Assembly (NCBI RefSeq): GCF_900103935.1
Contig: NZ_FNIC01000007.1
Span: 207,024 to 271,023 of the forward strand
Source: Nocardioides szechwanensis
Lineage (GTDB): Bacteria > Actinomycetota > Actinomycetes > Propionibacteriales > Nocardioidaceae
Reading direction: 5' to 3'
Length of the DNA stretch: 64,000 bases
In this document: positions 48,705 to 57,786 of the stretch, piece by piece
How positions within the stretch are numbered: the first letter of the stretch is position 1
Layout: every line of letters begins with the position of its first letter
Made by a program: the position numbers and the translations under genes
Notes under the pieces: generated by a model
The model's input: the letters and a program-made list of their open reading frames with translations, nothing else
Told to the model about the DNA's origin: nothing
The model's database searches: none

Positions 48705-49601
48705 GTGCCTGTGGCGACCGATTACACCGACGACCTCCGTCTCGCTCACGTGCTCGCCGACGATGCCGACTCGCTGACCACAGCGCGTTTCAAGTCGCTC
48801 GACCTCCACGTGATGAGCAAGCCCGACCTGACCCCCGTGACCGATGCGGACCAGGCGGTGGAGGAGATGATCCGGCGCACCTTGTCCCGGGTGCGCTCAC
48901 GCGACGCCATCACCGGCGAGGAGACCGGGTCGAGCGGCCACAGCCAGCGGCGCTGGATCGTCGACCCGATCGACGGCACCAAGAACTTCGTACGCGGCGT
49001 GCCCGTGTGGGCCACCCTCATCTCGCTGGTCGTCGACGAGGAGGTGGTCCTCGGTGTCGTGTCCGCACCGATGCTGCAGCGCCGCTGGTGGGCGTCGTCC
49101 GGCAACGGCGCGTGGACCGGCCGCTCGCTGCTGAAGGCCACCCAGTGCCAGGTCTCCGACGTACGACGGCTCGAGGACGCGTCGCTGTCCTACGCGTCGC
49201 TGCACGGCTGGGACGAGCGCGAGCGGCTCGACGACTTCCTGTCGCTGATGCGCCGGTGCTGGCGAACCCGCGCCTACGGCGACTTCTGGTCCTACATGCT
49301 CATCGCCGAGGGCGCGATCGACCTGGCCGCCGAGCCCGAGCTGGCCGTCTACGACATGGCCGCGCTCGACATCATCGTGCGCGAGGCCGGCGGCCGCTTC
49401 ACGTCGCTCGACGGCACCGACGGACCGTGGGGCGGCAACGCGATCGCCTCCAACGGCCACCTCCACGAGGCGGCCCTGTCGTTCCTCGGCGGTCTGCCCG
49501 ACAACGACGACGATCCCGACTGGCGCACCCCCGGCTCGGCGTCGGTCTCCGACCTCAGCGCGCGGCGCCGGAGCGAGACAGACGGTCCAGCCCGCGGCTG
49601 A
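48705..49601 (+). CDS. hisN: Histidinol-phosphatase, inositol-monophosphatase type
   Basis: Dephosphorylates histidinol phosphate in histidine biosynthesis, 298 residues. The metal-binding motifs are GEETG, DPIDGTKNFVRG and YDMAALDIIVREAGG. The pattern FKSLDLHVMSKPDLTPVTDAD matches HisN rather than inositol monophosphatases. GTG 48705 is used, with GTG 48711 also possible. A roughly 25-residue polar C-terminal tail is not part of the fold. Confidence 0.92.
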   Translation: MPVATDYTDDLRLAHVLADDADSLTTARFKSLDLHVMSKPDLTPVTDADQAVEEMIRRTLSRVRSRDAITGEETGSSGHSQRRWIVDPIDGTKNFVRGVPVWATLISLVVDEEVVLGVVSAPMLQRRWWASSGNGAWTGRSLLKATQCQVSDVRRLEDASLSYASLHGWDERERLDDFLSLMRRCWRTRAYGDFWSYMLIAEGAIDLAAEPELAVYDMAALDIIVREAGGRFTSLDGTDGPWGGNAIASNGHLHEAALSFLGGLPDNDDDPDWRTPGSASVSDLSARRRSETDGPARG

Positions 49602-49641
49602 CCCCTGGCCTCGGCCCGGTCCCGGCAGTACCGTCGACCTC

Positions 49642-50073
49642 ATGCATATCGGCGACATCCTCAAGGCCAAGTCCTCCTCCGAGGTCATCACCATCGGCCC
49701 CGACGCCGGGGTCCGCGAGCTGCTGGCCCTACTGTCCGAGCACAACATCGGCGCCGTGATCGTCAGCGGCGACGGCAAGAGCCTCGACGGCATCGTCAGC
49801 GAGCGTGACGTCGTACGACACCTGCACTCCGACGGCACCGTCATCAACACCACGGTGTCGGCGATCATGACGGCGGTCGTCGAGACGGCCGCGCCCGAGG
49901 ACGACCTGGACGGGGTCATGCACGTCATGACCGAGCGCCGCTTCCGTCACATCCCGGTCTGCCAGGACGGCGAGCTGGTCGGCATCATCAGCATCGGCGA
50001 CGTCGTGAAGCACAAGATCGGCCAGCTGACCTTCGAGCGTGACCAGCTCGACAGCTACGTCCACCAGACCTGA
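49642..50073 (+). CDS. CBS-domain pair protein
   Basis: A 143-residue protein made of two CBS domains (about residues 8-65 and 75-130), with DGIVSERDVVRHL and VGIISIGDVVKHKI as the characteristic nucleotide-pocket ends. Such stand-alone pairs bind adenosine nucleotides and act as energy or ligand sensors for an unknown partner. Confidence 0.92.
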   Translation: MHIGDILKAKSSSEVITIGPDAGVRELLALLSEHNIGAVIVSGDGKSLDGIVSERDVVRHLHSDGTVINTTVSAIMTAVVETAAPEDDLDGVMHVMTERRFRHIPVCQDGELVGIISIGDVVKHKIGQLTFERDQLDSYVHQT

Positions 50074-50117
50074 GGCGCGAGCCCGGCCTCTCGAGACCGT
50101 TGGCTAGGCTGACCGGC

Positions 50118-50486
50118 ATGGACAAGCCTGAGATCGACTTCTTCGACCCTGAGCCGCCGACCGACCTCGTCGTCACCGACGTGACCGAGGGCGACGGCGC
50201 CGAAGCCACCTCCGGCAGCACCGTGAGCGTGCACTACGTGGGCGTGGCCCACTCCACCGGCGAGGAGTTCGACGCCTCCTACAACCGGGGCGAGCCCCTG
50301 CAGTTCCGCCTCGGCATCGGCCAGGTCATCTCCGGCTGGGACCAGGGCGTCCAGGGCATGAAGGTCGGCGGCCGCCGCCAGCTCGTCATCCCGCCCCACC
50401 TCGGCTACGGCGACCGCGGCGCCGGTGGCGCGATCAAGCCAGGCGAGACCCTGATCTTCGTGGTAGACCTCCTCGAGGTTCGCTGA
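50118..50486 (+). CDS. FKBP-type peptidyl-prolyl isomerase
   Basis: A 122-residue cytoplasmic FKBP with the fold blocks VSVHYVGVAHSTGEEFDASYNRGEPLQFRLG, VISGWDQGVQGMKVGGRRQLVIPP and LGYGDRGAGGAIKPGETLIFVVDLLEV. The active-site Tyr, Asp, Phe, Val-Ile and Trp are present. ATG 50118. No signal peptide. Confidence 0.96.
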   Translation: MDKPEIDFFDPEPPTDLVVTDVTEGDGAEATSGSTVSVHYVGVAHSTGEEFDASYNRGEPLQFRLGIGQVISGWDQGVQGMKVGGRRQLVIPPHLGYGDRGAGGAIKPGETLIFVVDLLEVR

Positions 50487-50490
50487 CCGT

Positions 50491-50601
50491 GGCGTGACTT
50501 CGTCACGCCATTGGGAGTACTCGCTGCGCTCGTACTCCCGTCCGAAACTCACCGACAATCACGTTGACCCGCCCGAAAGTTTCGGGCGGGTCAACGTGAT
50601 T
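50491..50601. terminator. Three successive hairpins between FKBP and S4 genes
   Basis: Hairpin 1 is GGCGTGAC-TTC-GTCACGCC (50491-50509). Hairpin 2 is GGGAGTAC with an 11-nt loop and GTACTCCC (50513-50539). Hairpin 3 (50557-50601) is a perfect 22-bp inverted repeat, AATCACGTTGACCCGCCCGAAA and its complement, around one base. They separate convergent genes and probably terminate both directions; hairpin 3 has A/T-rich ends suited to both strands. Confidence 0.88.
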
Positions 50602-50621
50602 TCTGAGCAGTTCGGGACGGG

Positions 50622-50867
50622 TCACCAGGGCAGGTTGTCGGTCACCTCGCCGTGGGCGACGCGGGCGCTCTGGCCGGCGAGGGTCACGACGTCGCCCTGG
50701 GCCAGCTGGCGGCCGCGGCGGGTCTCGACCTCACCGTTGACCGTCACCACGCCCGACGCGATCAGGGGCTTGGCCTCCGAGCCGCTCTCGACGAGGTTGG
50801 CGAGCTTGAGGAACTGACCGAGCCGGATGGACTCGTCGCTGATCGGGACGTCCATGGGCTCGCTCAT
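50622..50867 (-). CDS. S4-domain RNA-binding protein
   Basis: An 81-residue stand-alone S4 domain (IRLGQFLKLANLVESGSEAKPLI, ASGVVTVNGEVETRRGRQL) with a short acidic head. Similar YbcJ/YaaA-like proteins bind RNA; the target is unknown. It is 18 bp downstream of the DUF445 gene and probably expressed with it. Confidence 0.88.
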   Translation of the reverse strand: MSEPMDVPISDESIRLGQFLKLANLVESGSEAKPLIASGVVTVNGEVETRRGRQLAQGDVVTLAGQSARVAHGEVTDNLPW

Positions 50868-50885
50868 GGACTCAGTGAACCAGTC

Positions 50886-52163
50886 TCAGCCCACGAGTAC
50901 GGCGACGGTGTGGATCAGCACGCCCACCAGACCGCCCACGATGGTGCCGTTGATCCGGATGAACTGCAGGTCGCGGCCGACGTGGAGCTCGATCCGGTCG
51001 GCCGCCTCCTTGCCGTCCCAGCGCTCGATGGTGTGGGTGATCACCGCGGTGACCTCCTCGCCATAGCGCGACACCGCGAAGACCGCGACGTCGCCCGCGG
51101 TGGAGTCGATCCGGGCGCGCAGCTCGGCGTCGGCGGCGAGCCGTTCGGCGAACGCGGAGAGCTCGTGCAGCATCCGGCGGCGTACGGCGCCCTCGGGGTC
51201 CTTCAGCGAGCCCGTCAGTGCGCGCCGGAGCGCGTCCCACAGCGAGATGCTCGACGCCAGCACCGAGGGGTGGTCGAGCAGACGCTCCTTGAGCCGCTCG
51301 GTGCGCTGCTGCGTCGACGGGTTGTCGAGCAGGTCGCCGGCGAGCTGCTGGAGCATCGAGTCGAGGGCCTGCCGCGCGTGGTGGCGGGGGTCGGCGCGGA
51401 TGTCGCCGACCCAGCGCACCATCTCGAGGTGGACGCGCGCGGTGACGCGCTCGTTGAGGCGGGGCGGCGCCCACCACGGGGCCCGCTCGCCGAGGACCTC
51501 CTGCACGGTGTCGGGGTTGTCGCGCAGCCAGCCGTGGAGCTCCTCGAGGGCCAGGTCAACCAGCCCGTGGTGCAGGTCATCGGTGAGCATCTCACTCAGC
51601 AGCCCGCCCAGCAGCGGTGAGATCGGCTCCTCGCGGAAGCGGGGCACCAGTGCCTCGTGGACCAGGCTCTCGATGTGCTCGTCGCGCACCTTGGACAGTG
51701 CGATCGTGGCGACGTCGGCCACCTCGCGGACGACCTTCTGCGCGTTGTCGGGGTCGCCCAGCCACACACCGACCCGCTCGGCGATCCGGGCCGAGGCGAT
51801 CCGCTCGCGGATGATCCCCTCCTGGAGGAAGTTCTCCCCGACGAACTCCTCGAGCCCCTTGCCCAGCTCGTCCTTGCGGCGCGGGATCAGCGCGGTGTGC
51901 GGGATCGGCAGGCCCAGCGGGTGCTTGAACAGCGCGGTCACGGCGAACCAGTCGGCGATCGCGCCGACCATCGAGGCCTCGGCGCCGGCGTTGACGAACC
52001 CGAGGAACCCGTCCTGGTCGAGCGTGACGACGTAGACCGCGGCGGCGAAGAGCAGCAGCGAGACCGCGACCGTGCGCATCCGGCGCAGGCCGGAGCGTCG
52101 TACGGCGTCTGCGGCCGGGTCGCCGGCGGCCAGGGACGAGGGGGTCGCGGTGGTGGTCGTCAT
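50886..52163 (-). CDS. DUF445 domain membrane protein
   Basis: A 425-residue DUF445 protein with a membrane segment near residues 30-50 and another at the extreme C-terminus (NGTIVGGLVGVLIHTVAVLVG). The N-terminal motif GAEASMVGAIADWFAVTALFKHPLGLPIPHTALIP is diagnostic. The long middle part is helical (DNPDTVQEVLGERAP). The role is unknown; the architecture suggests two membrane anchors joined by a long helical hairpin on one side of the membrane. Confidence 0.9.
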   Translation of the reverse strand: MTTTTATPSSLAAGDPAADAVRRSGLRRMRTVAVSLLLFAAAVYVVTLDQDGFLGFVNAGAEASMVGAIADWFAVTALFKHPLGLPIPHTALIPRRKDELGKGLEEFVGENFLQEGIIRERIASARIAERVGVWLGDPDNAQKVVREVADVATIALSKVRDEHIESLVHEALVPRFREEPISPLLGGLLSEMLTDDLHHGLVDLALEELHGWLRDNPDTVQEVLGERAPWWAPPRLNERVTARVHLEMVRWVGDIRADPRHHARQALDSMLQQLAGDLLDNPSTQQRTERLKERLLDHPSVLASSISLWDALRRALTGSLKDPEGAVRRRMLHELSAFAERLAADAELRARIDSTAGDVAVFAVSRYGEEVTAVITHTIERWDGKEAADRIELHVGRDLQFIRINGTIVGGLVGVLIHTVAVLVG

Positions 52164-52230
52164 CGACACCATCCTCGCCCACACCCACCGTCCGCGCCGG
52201 GACGGGGGCGGCGTGCCAGAATAGCTGCCC

Positions 52231-52653
52231 ATGTCAGCAGAGGGGTCCAGCGACCGGCCACGCACGGTCATCACCTTCGGGACCTTCGACGTGTTCCACG
52301 TCGGGCACCTGCGGGTGATCGAGCGCGCCGCGGCGCTCGGCGACCGCCTGGTCGTCGGGGTCTCCGCCGACGAGCTCAACCAGCGCAAGAAGGGCCGCGA
52401 GCCGGTCTTCAGCGAGGGCGAGCGGCTCGCGATCGTCGCCGCGCTCAAGCCGGTCGACGAGGTCTTCATCGAGGAGAGCCTCGAGCTCAAGCGGCACTAC
52501 ATCGAGCACTACGGCGCCGACGTCCTCGTCATGGGCGACGACTGGGCCGGCAAGTTCGACGAGTTCGGCGACATCTGCGAGGTCGTCTACCTCTCCCGCA
52601 CGCCGGCGATCTCCACCACCGCGCTGATCGAGAAGATCTCGTCGGGCGCCTGA
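52231..52653 (+). CDS. Adenylyl/cytidylyltransferase family protein (TagD/glycerol-3-phosphate cytidylyltransferase-like)
   Basis: A 140-residue nucleotidyltransferase with the HxGH motif in TFGTFDVFHVGHLR (residues about 15-28), the RKKGREPVFSEGERLAIVAAL helix, and a C-terminal STTALIEKI matching the ISTT-type motif of TagD. It probably makes a CDP- or ADP-activated alcohol for a cell-wall polymer or lipid. It stands alone, with the metalloprotease gene downstream. Confidence 0.88.
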   Translation: MSAEGSSDRPRTVITFGTFDVFHVGHLRVIERAAALGDRLVVGVSADELNQRKKGREPVFSEGERLAIVAALKPVDEVFIEESLELKRHYIEHYGADVLVMGDDWAGKFDEFGDICEVVYLSRTPAISTTALIEKISSGA

Positions 52654-52743
52654 CCGGGTTTTACGCTCCCTCTTGCGGGGAGGCTCCGCACACCGGATCG
52701 TCGACGGACGCCGGGCCATCTCGAGATCTAGGGGAACCCTCCA

Positions 52744-54297
52744 ATGCGTCGCACTTTTGCCGCCGCCCTCGTCGCCCTGAGCACGGCGGTCACCGTCCTG
52801 CCCGCGCTCGGTACCCCCGCCTCCGGCTCGGCCGGCTCCCCCGTGCTCGCGGCCCAGGGCTCCGACCGCGACCCTGTCGCCGGCGACGTGCTCAAGCGTG
52901 CCCAGAAGTCGCTCGGTAGCTGGCGCGACGCCGGCCGGCCAGACGCCCGTCGGCCCGAGACCTCGCTCGACCTGCGCGACCTCTTCCTGGTCCGGTCCCG
53001 GCTGGACGGCGACGACCGCGACATCGCCGACGCGCTGCTGGCGCGGCCGACCGACGGCGCCAGTGACCCCTACGGCGACGGCTACACCGTCCCCGCGAAG
53101 AAGAAGTGCAAGCAGAACGTCTGCCTGCACTGGGTGGGCAGCACCGCCGACGCCCCGCCCAGCACCAAGTGGGCGATGAAGAGCCTCGGCACGCTCAACA
53201 AGGTCTGGAAGTTCGAGGTCGGCCAGATGGGCTACCGCCGCCCGCCTGGCGACCTCGGCGTCGGCGGCAACAAGTTGTTCGACGTCTACCTCAAGGAGCT
53301 CGGCAGCCGCGGCGTCTACGGCTACTGCGCGCCGGAGTACCGCGTCCCCGGCACGAAGTACGTCGCCACGTCGTTCTGCGTGCTCGACAACGACTTCGCG
53401 AAGTCTCAGTTCGGCGCCCCGCCGATGAACAGCCTGCGGGTGACCGCGGCCCACGAGTTCTTCCACGCGATCCAGTTCGGCTACGACTACCACGAGGACC
53501 GCTGGCTCTTCGAGTCCACCGCGACCTGGATCGAGGAGCGTTACGCCGACCCCGTCAACGACAACCGGCAGTACCTCCCCGCCGGCCAGGTCGGCCGCCC
53601 GGACATCCCGCTCGACACGTTCAACCCCAGCGGCTCGACCCACTACGGCAACTGGGCCTTCTGGGAGTACGTCACGCGCCGCTACGGCAACGGCGTCGTG
53701 AAGAGCGTCTGGAACAAGTCGGCCGCCTTCAAGGGCGCGCCCAACATGTACTCCACCAAGGCGCTCAAGAGCGTGCTCGCCGGCCGCGGTGGGTTCCCCG
53801 CCGTCTTCCGCGCGTACTCCGCCGCCAACGTCATCGCCAACCGCACCTACAGCGAGGGCAGGGAGTGGCCGGCCGCCAAGCTGACCAAGGCCTTCACGCT
53901 CGGCAAGGGCTCGCGGCGGATGGGTGCCACCACCCGGATCGACCACATGGCCGCCAACCACGTCGTGTTCCGGCCCGGCACCAGCCTCAAGGGCAAGCAG
54001 TGGAAGCTGAAGGTCGTCGTCGGGGCCCCGCGGACCAAGGCGGGCGGCGCGGCCTACCTCATCGTCAAGAAGCGCAAGGGTGCCTGGATCAAGCGGGCCA
54101 TCCCGCTCAACGGCAAGGGCATCGGCTCGGCGAAGTTCACGTTCACCCGCAGCTCGGTCGAGAGCGTGATCGTGACCCTCGTCAACACCAGCACCGGCTT
54201 CCAGTGCTGGAAGGACAACCCCTACTTCTCCTGCTCCGGCAACCCCACCGGCGACAACCGGAGGTTCAAGATCCTGGGGCAGGTCCTCAAGCGCTGA
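52744..54297 (+). CDS. Secreted HExxH metalloprotease-like protein (MXAN_6640 family)
   Basis: A 517-residue exported protein with a signal peptide (about residues 1-30). The zinc motif is HEFFH (His237-His241) in AAHEFFHAIQFGYD, followed about 17 residues later by WLFESTATWIEE, whose glutamate is the probable third ligand. The region matches the MXAN_6640 family of putative metalloproteases. Four Cys pairs are likely extracellular disulfides, and the C-terminal about 150 residues form a beta-rich domain ending in FKILGQVLKR. The substrate is unknown. Confidence 0.85.
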   Translation: MRRTFAAALVALSTAVTVLPALGTPASGSAGSPVLAAQGSDRDPVAGDVLKRAQKSLGSWRDAGRPDARRPETSLDLRDLFLVRSRLDGDDRDIADALLARPTDGASDPYGDGYTVPAKKKCKQNVCLHWVGSTADAPPSTKWAMKSLGTLNKVWKFEVGQMGYRRPPGDLGVGGNKLFDVYLKELGSRGVYGYCAPEYRVPGTKYVATSFCVLDNDFAKSQFGAPPMNSLRVTAAHEFFHAIQFGYDYHEDRWLFESTATWIEERYADPVNDNRQYLPAGQVGRPDIPLDTFNPSGSTHYGNWAFWEYVTRRYGNGVVKSVWNKSAAFKGAPNMYSTKALKSVLAGRGGFPAVFRAYSAANVIANRTYSEGREWPAAKLTKAFTLGKGSRRMGATTRIDHMAANHVVFRPGTSLKGKQWKLKVVVGAPRTKAGGAAYLIVKKRKGAWIKRAIPLNGKGIGSAKFTFTRSSVESVIVTLVNTSTGFQCWKDNPYFSCSGNPTGDNRRFKILGQVLKR

Positions 54298-54342
54298 CCC
54301 GAGGCGACGGAAGGGCGGGACCGGTGGGGTAACTTGACCGAC

Positions 54343-54894
54343 GTGACCGCCCGTCGTCGCCCACTCACGCGCCGCGACGTCGACGTGCGCCTGGGCTACA
54401 CCGGGCTCGGTGTCGGCGCCGTCGTGTTCGTGCTGGTCCTGGTCACGTCGTACGTCGTGATCGAGGTCGCCCCGAGGATCGGGCTTCCGGGAGCACGGGA
54501 CGCGCGCGCCCAGTCGGTGGTGCGCTACCCCGCCCTCGAGGCGGTCCCGACCGTCGACCGTGGCGGCCGCTCGGCCGGTGGTGGCGTGGCCACGCGAGCG
54601 CGACCGGGGATCGCTACCCAGGAGGCCGGCACGACCAGCCCTGCTATCGACGAAGCGGGCGGCTCCGCGGAGGACGGCGGCTGGGGCAGCGCCGGCACCG
54701 GCAGTACGTCGGACGGGCCCGGCACCGCGGTGGTCGAGGGGCAGGTCTCCCAGGCCGTCGACCCGGTCGTCGACGGTCTCGCCGCGTCGCTCGACGCGGC
54801 CACGGGCGGCGCCAGCGGTGCCGTGACCGGTCCGGCCGGCGGGGTGGTCGACGACGCCACCGACCTCGGCGACGCCCTCCTCCCCCGGCCCTGA
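54343..54894 (+). CDS. Hypothetical single-pass membrane protein with Gly/Ala-rich exterior
   Basis: A 183-residue protein starting at GTG 54343 (a TTG at 54334 is also possible). A basic cytoplasmic start is followed by a membrane segment (about residues 24-45) and a Gly/Ser/Ala/Asp-rich low-complexity exterior. No family is recognised. A TAACTT -10-like box (54330-54335) ends 7 bp before the GTG, so the mRNA may be leaderless. Confidence 0.65.
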   Translation: MTARRRPLTRRDVDVRLGYTGLGVGAVVFVLVLVTSYVVIEVAPRIGLPGARDARAQSVVRYPALEAVPTVDRGGRSAGGGVATRARPGIATQEAGTTSPAIDEAGGSAEDGGWGSAGTGSTSDGPGTAVVEGQVSQAVDPVVDGLAASLDAATGGASGAVTGPAGGVVDDATDLGDALLPRP

Positions 54895-54922
54895 GACTCG
54901 GCTGCCGTTCTAGCATCGGAAG

Positions 54923-55846
54923 ATGCCCCCGCGTTCGCCGTTGCCGTCGCGCCACGGCCTGAGCGCGGCCTGGCTGCGTACGCCGGACCGGGACCGCCCG
55001 CGACCCGAGCCCTGGCCGACGATGGGCGCGTGGCTCGACCACCGGCTCGGCGACCGGGTCGACGTCGCGCAGATGCTGGCCGACGAGCGGTTCGTCTACG
55101 ACGACCTCGCGTGCGTGCGCGACGACGACGCCTACGCCCCGCACACGTTCGTGTGGTTCCACCGCGACCTGCGCGAGGAGGTCGTCGTACCCGGTGAGCT
55201 GCGCGTGGTGCACCGCGACAAGCGCCTGGTGGTCGTGGACAAGCCGGCCTTCCTCTCGACCATCCCCCGCGGCCAGCACGTCATGCAGAGCGTCGTCGTG
55301 CGGCTGCGCGACGAGCTCGGGTTGCCCGAGGTGTCACCGCTGCACCGGCTCGACCGCGTGACGTCCGGGCTGCTGCTGCTCGCCACCGAGAAGCGGTGGC
55401 GCGGCGCCTACCAGGTGATGTTCGAGCGGGGCACGGTGCGCAAGACCTACCGGGCCCTGGCGCCGTGGCGCTCCGACCTCGCCACGCCGGTGACCGTGCG
55501 CAACCACGTCCGCAAGGACCGCGGCGTGTGGCGCGCCGAGGTCGTGCCCGACGCTCCGGTCAACGCCGAGACCCTGGTCGAGCTCGAGTCGCGTGCCGGC
55601 GACCTGGCCATCTACCGGCTGACTCCCCGCACCGGCCGGACCCACCAGCTGCGGCTGCACCTGCACGGCCTGGGCGCGCCCATCGTCGGCGACCCGCTCT
55701 ACCCCGTCGTGCGGGAGACCTCGGTCGACGACTTCACCACGCCGCTCCAGCTGCTCGCGAGCGAGCTGGCGTTCACCGACCCGATCGACGGGACCGCGCG
55801 GCACTACGAGAGCGCGCGGCGGCTGCCCCTGGCCGCGGAGTCCTGA
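54923..55846 (+). CDS. RluA-family RNA pseudouridine synthase
   Basis: A 307-residue enzyme with the catalytic-aspartate motif HRLDRVTSGLLL, VVDKPAFLSTIP at the active-site entrance, and the C-terminal RTGRTHQLRLHLHGLGAPIVGDPLY signature. The N-terminal about 85 residues are an extra domain. RluA/RluC-type proteins modify rRNA or tRNA; the target cannot be assigned. Confidence 0.92.
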   Translation: MPPRSPLPSRHGLSAAWLRTPDRDRPRPEPWPTMGAWLDHRLGDRVDVAQMLADERFVYDDLACVRDDDAYAPHTFVWFHRDLREEVVVPGELRVVHRDKRLVVVDKPAFLSTIPRGQHVMQSVVVRLRDELGLPEVSPLHRLDRVTSGLLLLATEKRWRGAYQVMFERGTVRKTYRALAPWRSDLATPVTVRNHVRKDRGVWRAEVVPDAPVNAETLVELESRAGDLAIYRLTPRTGRTHQLRLHLHGLGAPIVGDPLYPVVRETSVDDFTTPLQLLASELAFTDPIDGTARHYESARRLPLAAES

Positions 55847-55882
55847 CCAGACCAGTGGACGTGGCGCCAGGGCGGTGGTTTC

Positions 55883-57277
55883 GTGTCCTGGGTGACACGC
55901 GGAGTCGACGTCGACTACCTCGTGGTCGGCGCCGGGGCCACCGGCATGGCGTTCACTGACGCGCTGATCGACCACGCGGACGTCCGAGTCGCGCTCGTCG
56001 AACGCCGCGAGGGCGTCGGCGGTCACTGGCGCGAGGCCTACCCGTTCGTGCGGCTGCACCAGTCGTCGATGTTCTACGGCGCCGCCTCGACCCTGCTCGG
56101 CGGCGGCCGGATCCAGCAGGAGGGTCCGGAGGCGGGGCTGCACGAGCGCGCCGACCAGCCGACGATCTGCGCCTACTACGACGACCTGCTCGCCGACCGG
56201 ATGCTCGGGTCGGGCCGGGTCGAGCTCTACACCGGCTGTGACTACGTGGGCGGGCGCGAGTTCGTCTCGCGCGAGACCGGCGAGCGGTTCGAGGTGCCCG
56301 AGCACTGCCGGATCGTCGACGCGCGCTACCTGGCTCCCGACATCCCGGCGGAGACACCACCGCGGTTCGGGGTGGGTGACGGAGCGCGGGTGATCCCGGT
56401 CAACGACGTCGTGAGCGCCGAGCACGACCCGAGCCAGTACGTCGTGGTCGGGTCGGGCAAGACCGCGACCGACGCCTGCATCTGGCTGCTGGCGCGCGGG
56501 GTGGACCCCGACGCGATCTGCTGGGTGCGACCGCGTGACCCGTGGATGCTGAACCGGGCCAAGATCCAGCCCGATCCCGTCATCTACCTCGGGATGGTGG
56601 CGGACATGATGGGCGCGGCCGGGGCCGCCGCCTCGCTGCCGGAGCTCTTCCTCGCGCTGGAGGAGGCCGGCATCATGCTGCGCGTCGACAGATCCGTCAC
56701 TCCGAGCATGGCCAAGTCGCCCACCCTCGGCCTGTGGGAGCTCGACAAGCTGCGGACGCTCGAGAACGTCGTACGGCGCGGCCACCTCGAGACCGTGAGC
56801 CGCGGCCGGCTGGACTTCGCGGACGGGTCGGTCGCGGTGGCGGACGACGCCCTGGTGGTCAACTGTGCCGCCGACGGCCTGAAGATGCCGCCGCTGGTGC
56901 CGATCTGGGGGCCGGAGGCCATCACCGTGCAACCGATCCGGGCCGGCTTCCCGTGCTTCGGGGCCGCGCTGGCGGGCTACGTCGAGGCGACGCGCGACGA
57001 CGACGCGGAGAAGAACCGCCTGTGCCCGCCGTCGTCGTACGGCAACACGCTGGAGGACTGGGCGCGGATGAACGTGCTGGGGCTGCGCAACTCGGCGTCG
57101 TTCAACTCGGAGCCGGACATCAAGGACTGGACCAACCGGGTCGCCCTCAACCCCGCGCGCGTCCCGCCCGAGCATCCGGCCTCCGCGGAGCTCGACGACG
57201 CGCTGGCCCGGCTGGCGGCGAACGTGGGTCCCGGGGTGGCCAGGCTGGCGCAGCTGGGCGGGATGCCCGACGCGTAG
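55883..57277 (+). CDS. FAD/NAD(P)-binding oxidoreductase, monooxygenase-like
   Basis: A 464-residue flavoprotein. The FAD dinucleotide fold is YLVVGAGATGMAFTDALI; a second glycine-rich loop, YVVVGSGKTATDACIWLL, suggests NAD(P)H binding. GHWREAYPFVRLHQSSMFYG resembles the flavin-containing monooxygenase/CzcO region. No heme or metal motif is seen. It overlaps no neighbour; GTG 55883 or GTG 55892 may be the start. The substrate is unknown. Confidence 0.85.
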   Translation: MSWVTRGVDVDYLVVGAGATGMAFTDALIDHADVRVALVERREGVGGHWREAYPFVRLHQSSMFYGAASTLLGGGRIQQEGPEAGLHERADQPTICAYYDDLLADRMLGSGRVELYTGCDYVGGREFVSRETGERFEVPEHCRIVDARYLAPDIPAETPPRFGVGDGARVIPVNDVVSAEHDPSQYVVVGSGKTATDACIWLLARGVDPDAICWVRPRDPWMLNRAKIQPDPVIYLGMVADMMGAAGAAASLPELFLALEEAGIMLRVDRSVTPSMAKSPTLGLWELDKLRTLENVVRRGHLETVSRGRLDFADGSVAVADDALVVNCAADGLKMPPLVPIWGPEAITVQPIRAGFPCFGAALAGYVEATRDDDAEKNRLCPPSSYGNTLEDWARMNVLGLRNSASFNSEPDIKDWTNRVALNPARVPPEHPASAELDDALARLAANVGPGVARLAQLGGMPDA

Positions 57278-57305
57278 AGTCCACCTCCGACGACAGGGGT
57301 GCGAC

Positions 57306-57620
57306 ATGGTGGCGAGCCGGACCGCCCGCGAGAAGAAGGCGGCCGTCGAGGCCGGCCCGCTCGCGAGGGTGAAGATCGACGTCGACGGGAGCCAGCAGTT
57401 CGTCTACAAGATCAGCTGCACCGAGTGCGTCGCGAAGGGCGACCGCAGCTGGTCGGCCTACCGCCCCGGCGAGGACAACGGCTTCATGGCGGCCATGGAC
57501 CGCTGGACCTTCCACCTGACCGAGAAGCACCCCGACGCCGAGGCGCCCTGCCTGGCCTACCTCCCCGCCGCGCAGCAGCGGCTGCACGAGCGGCGCGAGG
57601 GGTCCGGCGCCGACAGCTGA
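57306..57620 (+). CDS. Hypothetical protein with CxxC motif
   Basis: A 104-residue soluble protein with a basic head, a beta-strand pair around KIDVDGSQQFVYKISCTECVAKGDRSW (C-x2-C), then a histidine in WTFHLTEKHPDAEAPC and a further cysteine. The Cys2-His-Cys arrangement could bind zinc, but there is no family match. It starts 28 bp after the flavoprotein gene. Confidence 0.65.
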   Translation: MVASRTAREKKAAVEAGPLARVKIDVDGSQQFVYKISCTECVAKGDRSWSAYRPGEDNGFMAAMDRWTFHLTEKHPDAEAPCLAYLPAAQQRLHERREGSGADS

Positions 57621-57687
57621 GGCGGGGCGTGACCTTCTAGGTGACGCAGGCTGTCTCCGCGGCGGGGTGGGGCCACGGCTTCGCCGC

Positions 57688-57708
57688 GCCGCCCACAAAT
57701 GCGCGGGC
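57688..57708. repeat. Short REP-like motif, copy C
   Basis: A 21-bp sequence beginning GCCGCCCACAAATGCG matches 18 of 21 bases at 63276-63296 (beginning GCCGCCCGCACAAGCG). Here it lies in the 284-bp gap before the methyltransferase gene, next to a CGGC-TTC-GCCG hairpin. Confidence 0.5.
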
Positions 57709-57735
57709 TTGGTCCGAAGGCAGGGCCGCTGCTGA

Positions 57736-57786
57736 AACAACGCGGTGGATCTGACACACCAGATGCGTCAGATCCACCGCGTTGTT
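57736..57786. terminator. Perfect 20-bp inverted repeat, probable terminator
   Basis: AACAACGCGGTGGATCTGAC and its exact complement are separated by an 11-nt loop. It lies after the CxxC gene and 118 bp before the methyltransferase ATG. Both arms end in A/T-rich AACAA/TTGTT, which would leave U-rich ends on either strand. Confidence 0.65.

Noticed and set aside
54298..54342. Full promoter for the hypothetical membrane protein
   Set aside because: TAACTT is a good -10, but no -35-like element at proper spacing was found, so it is only mentioned with the gene.
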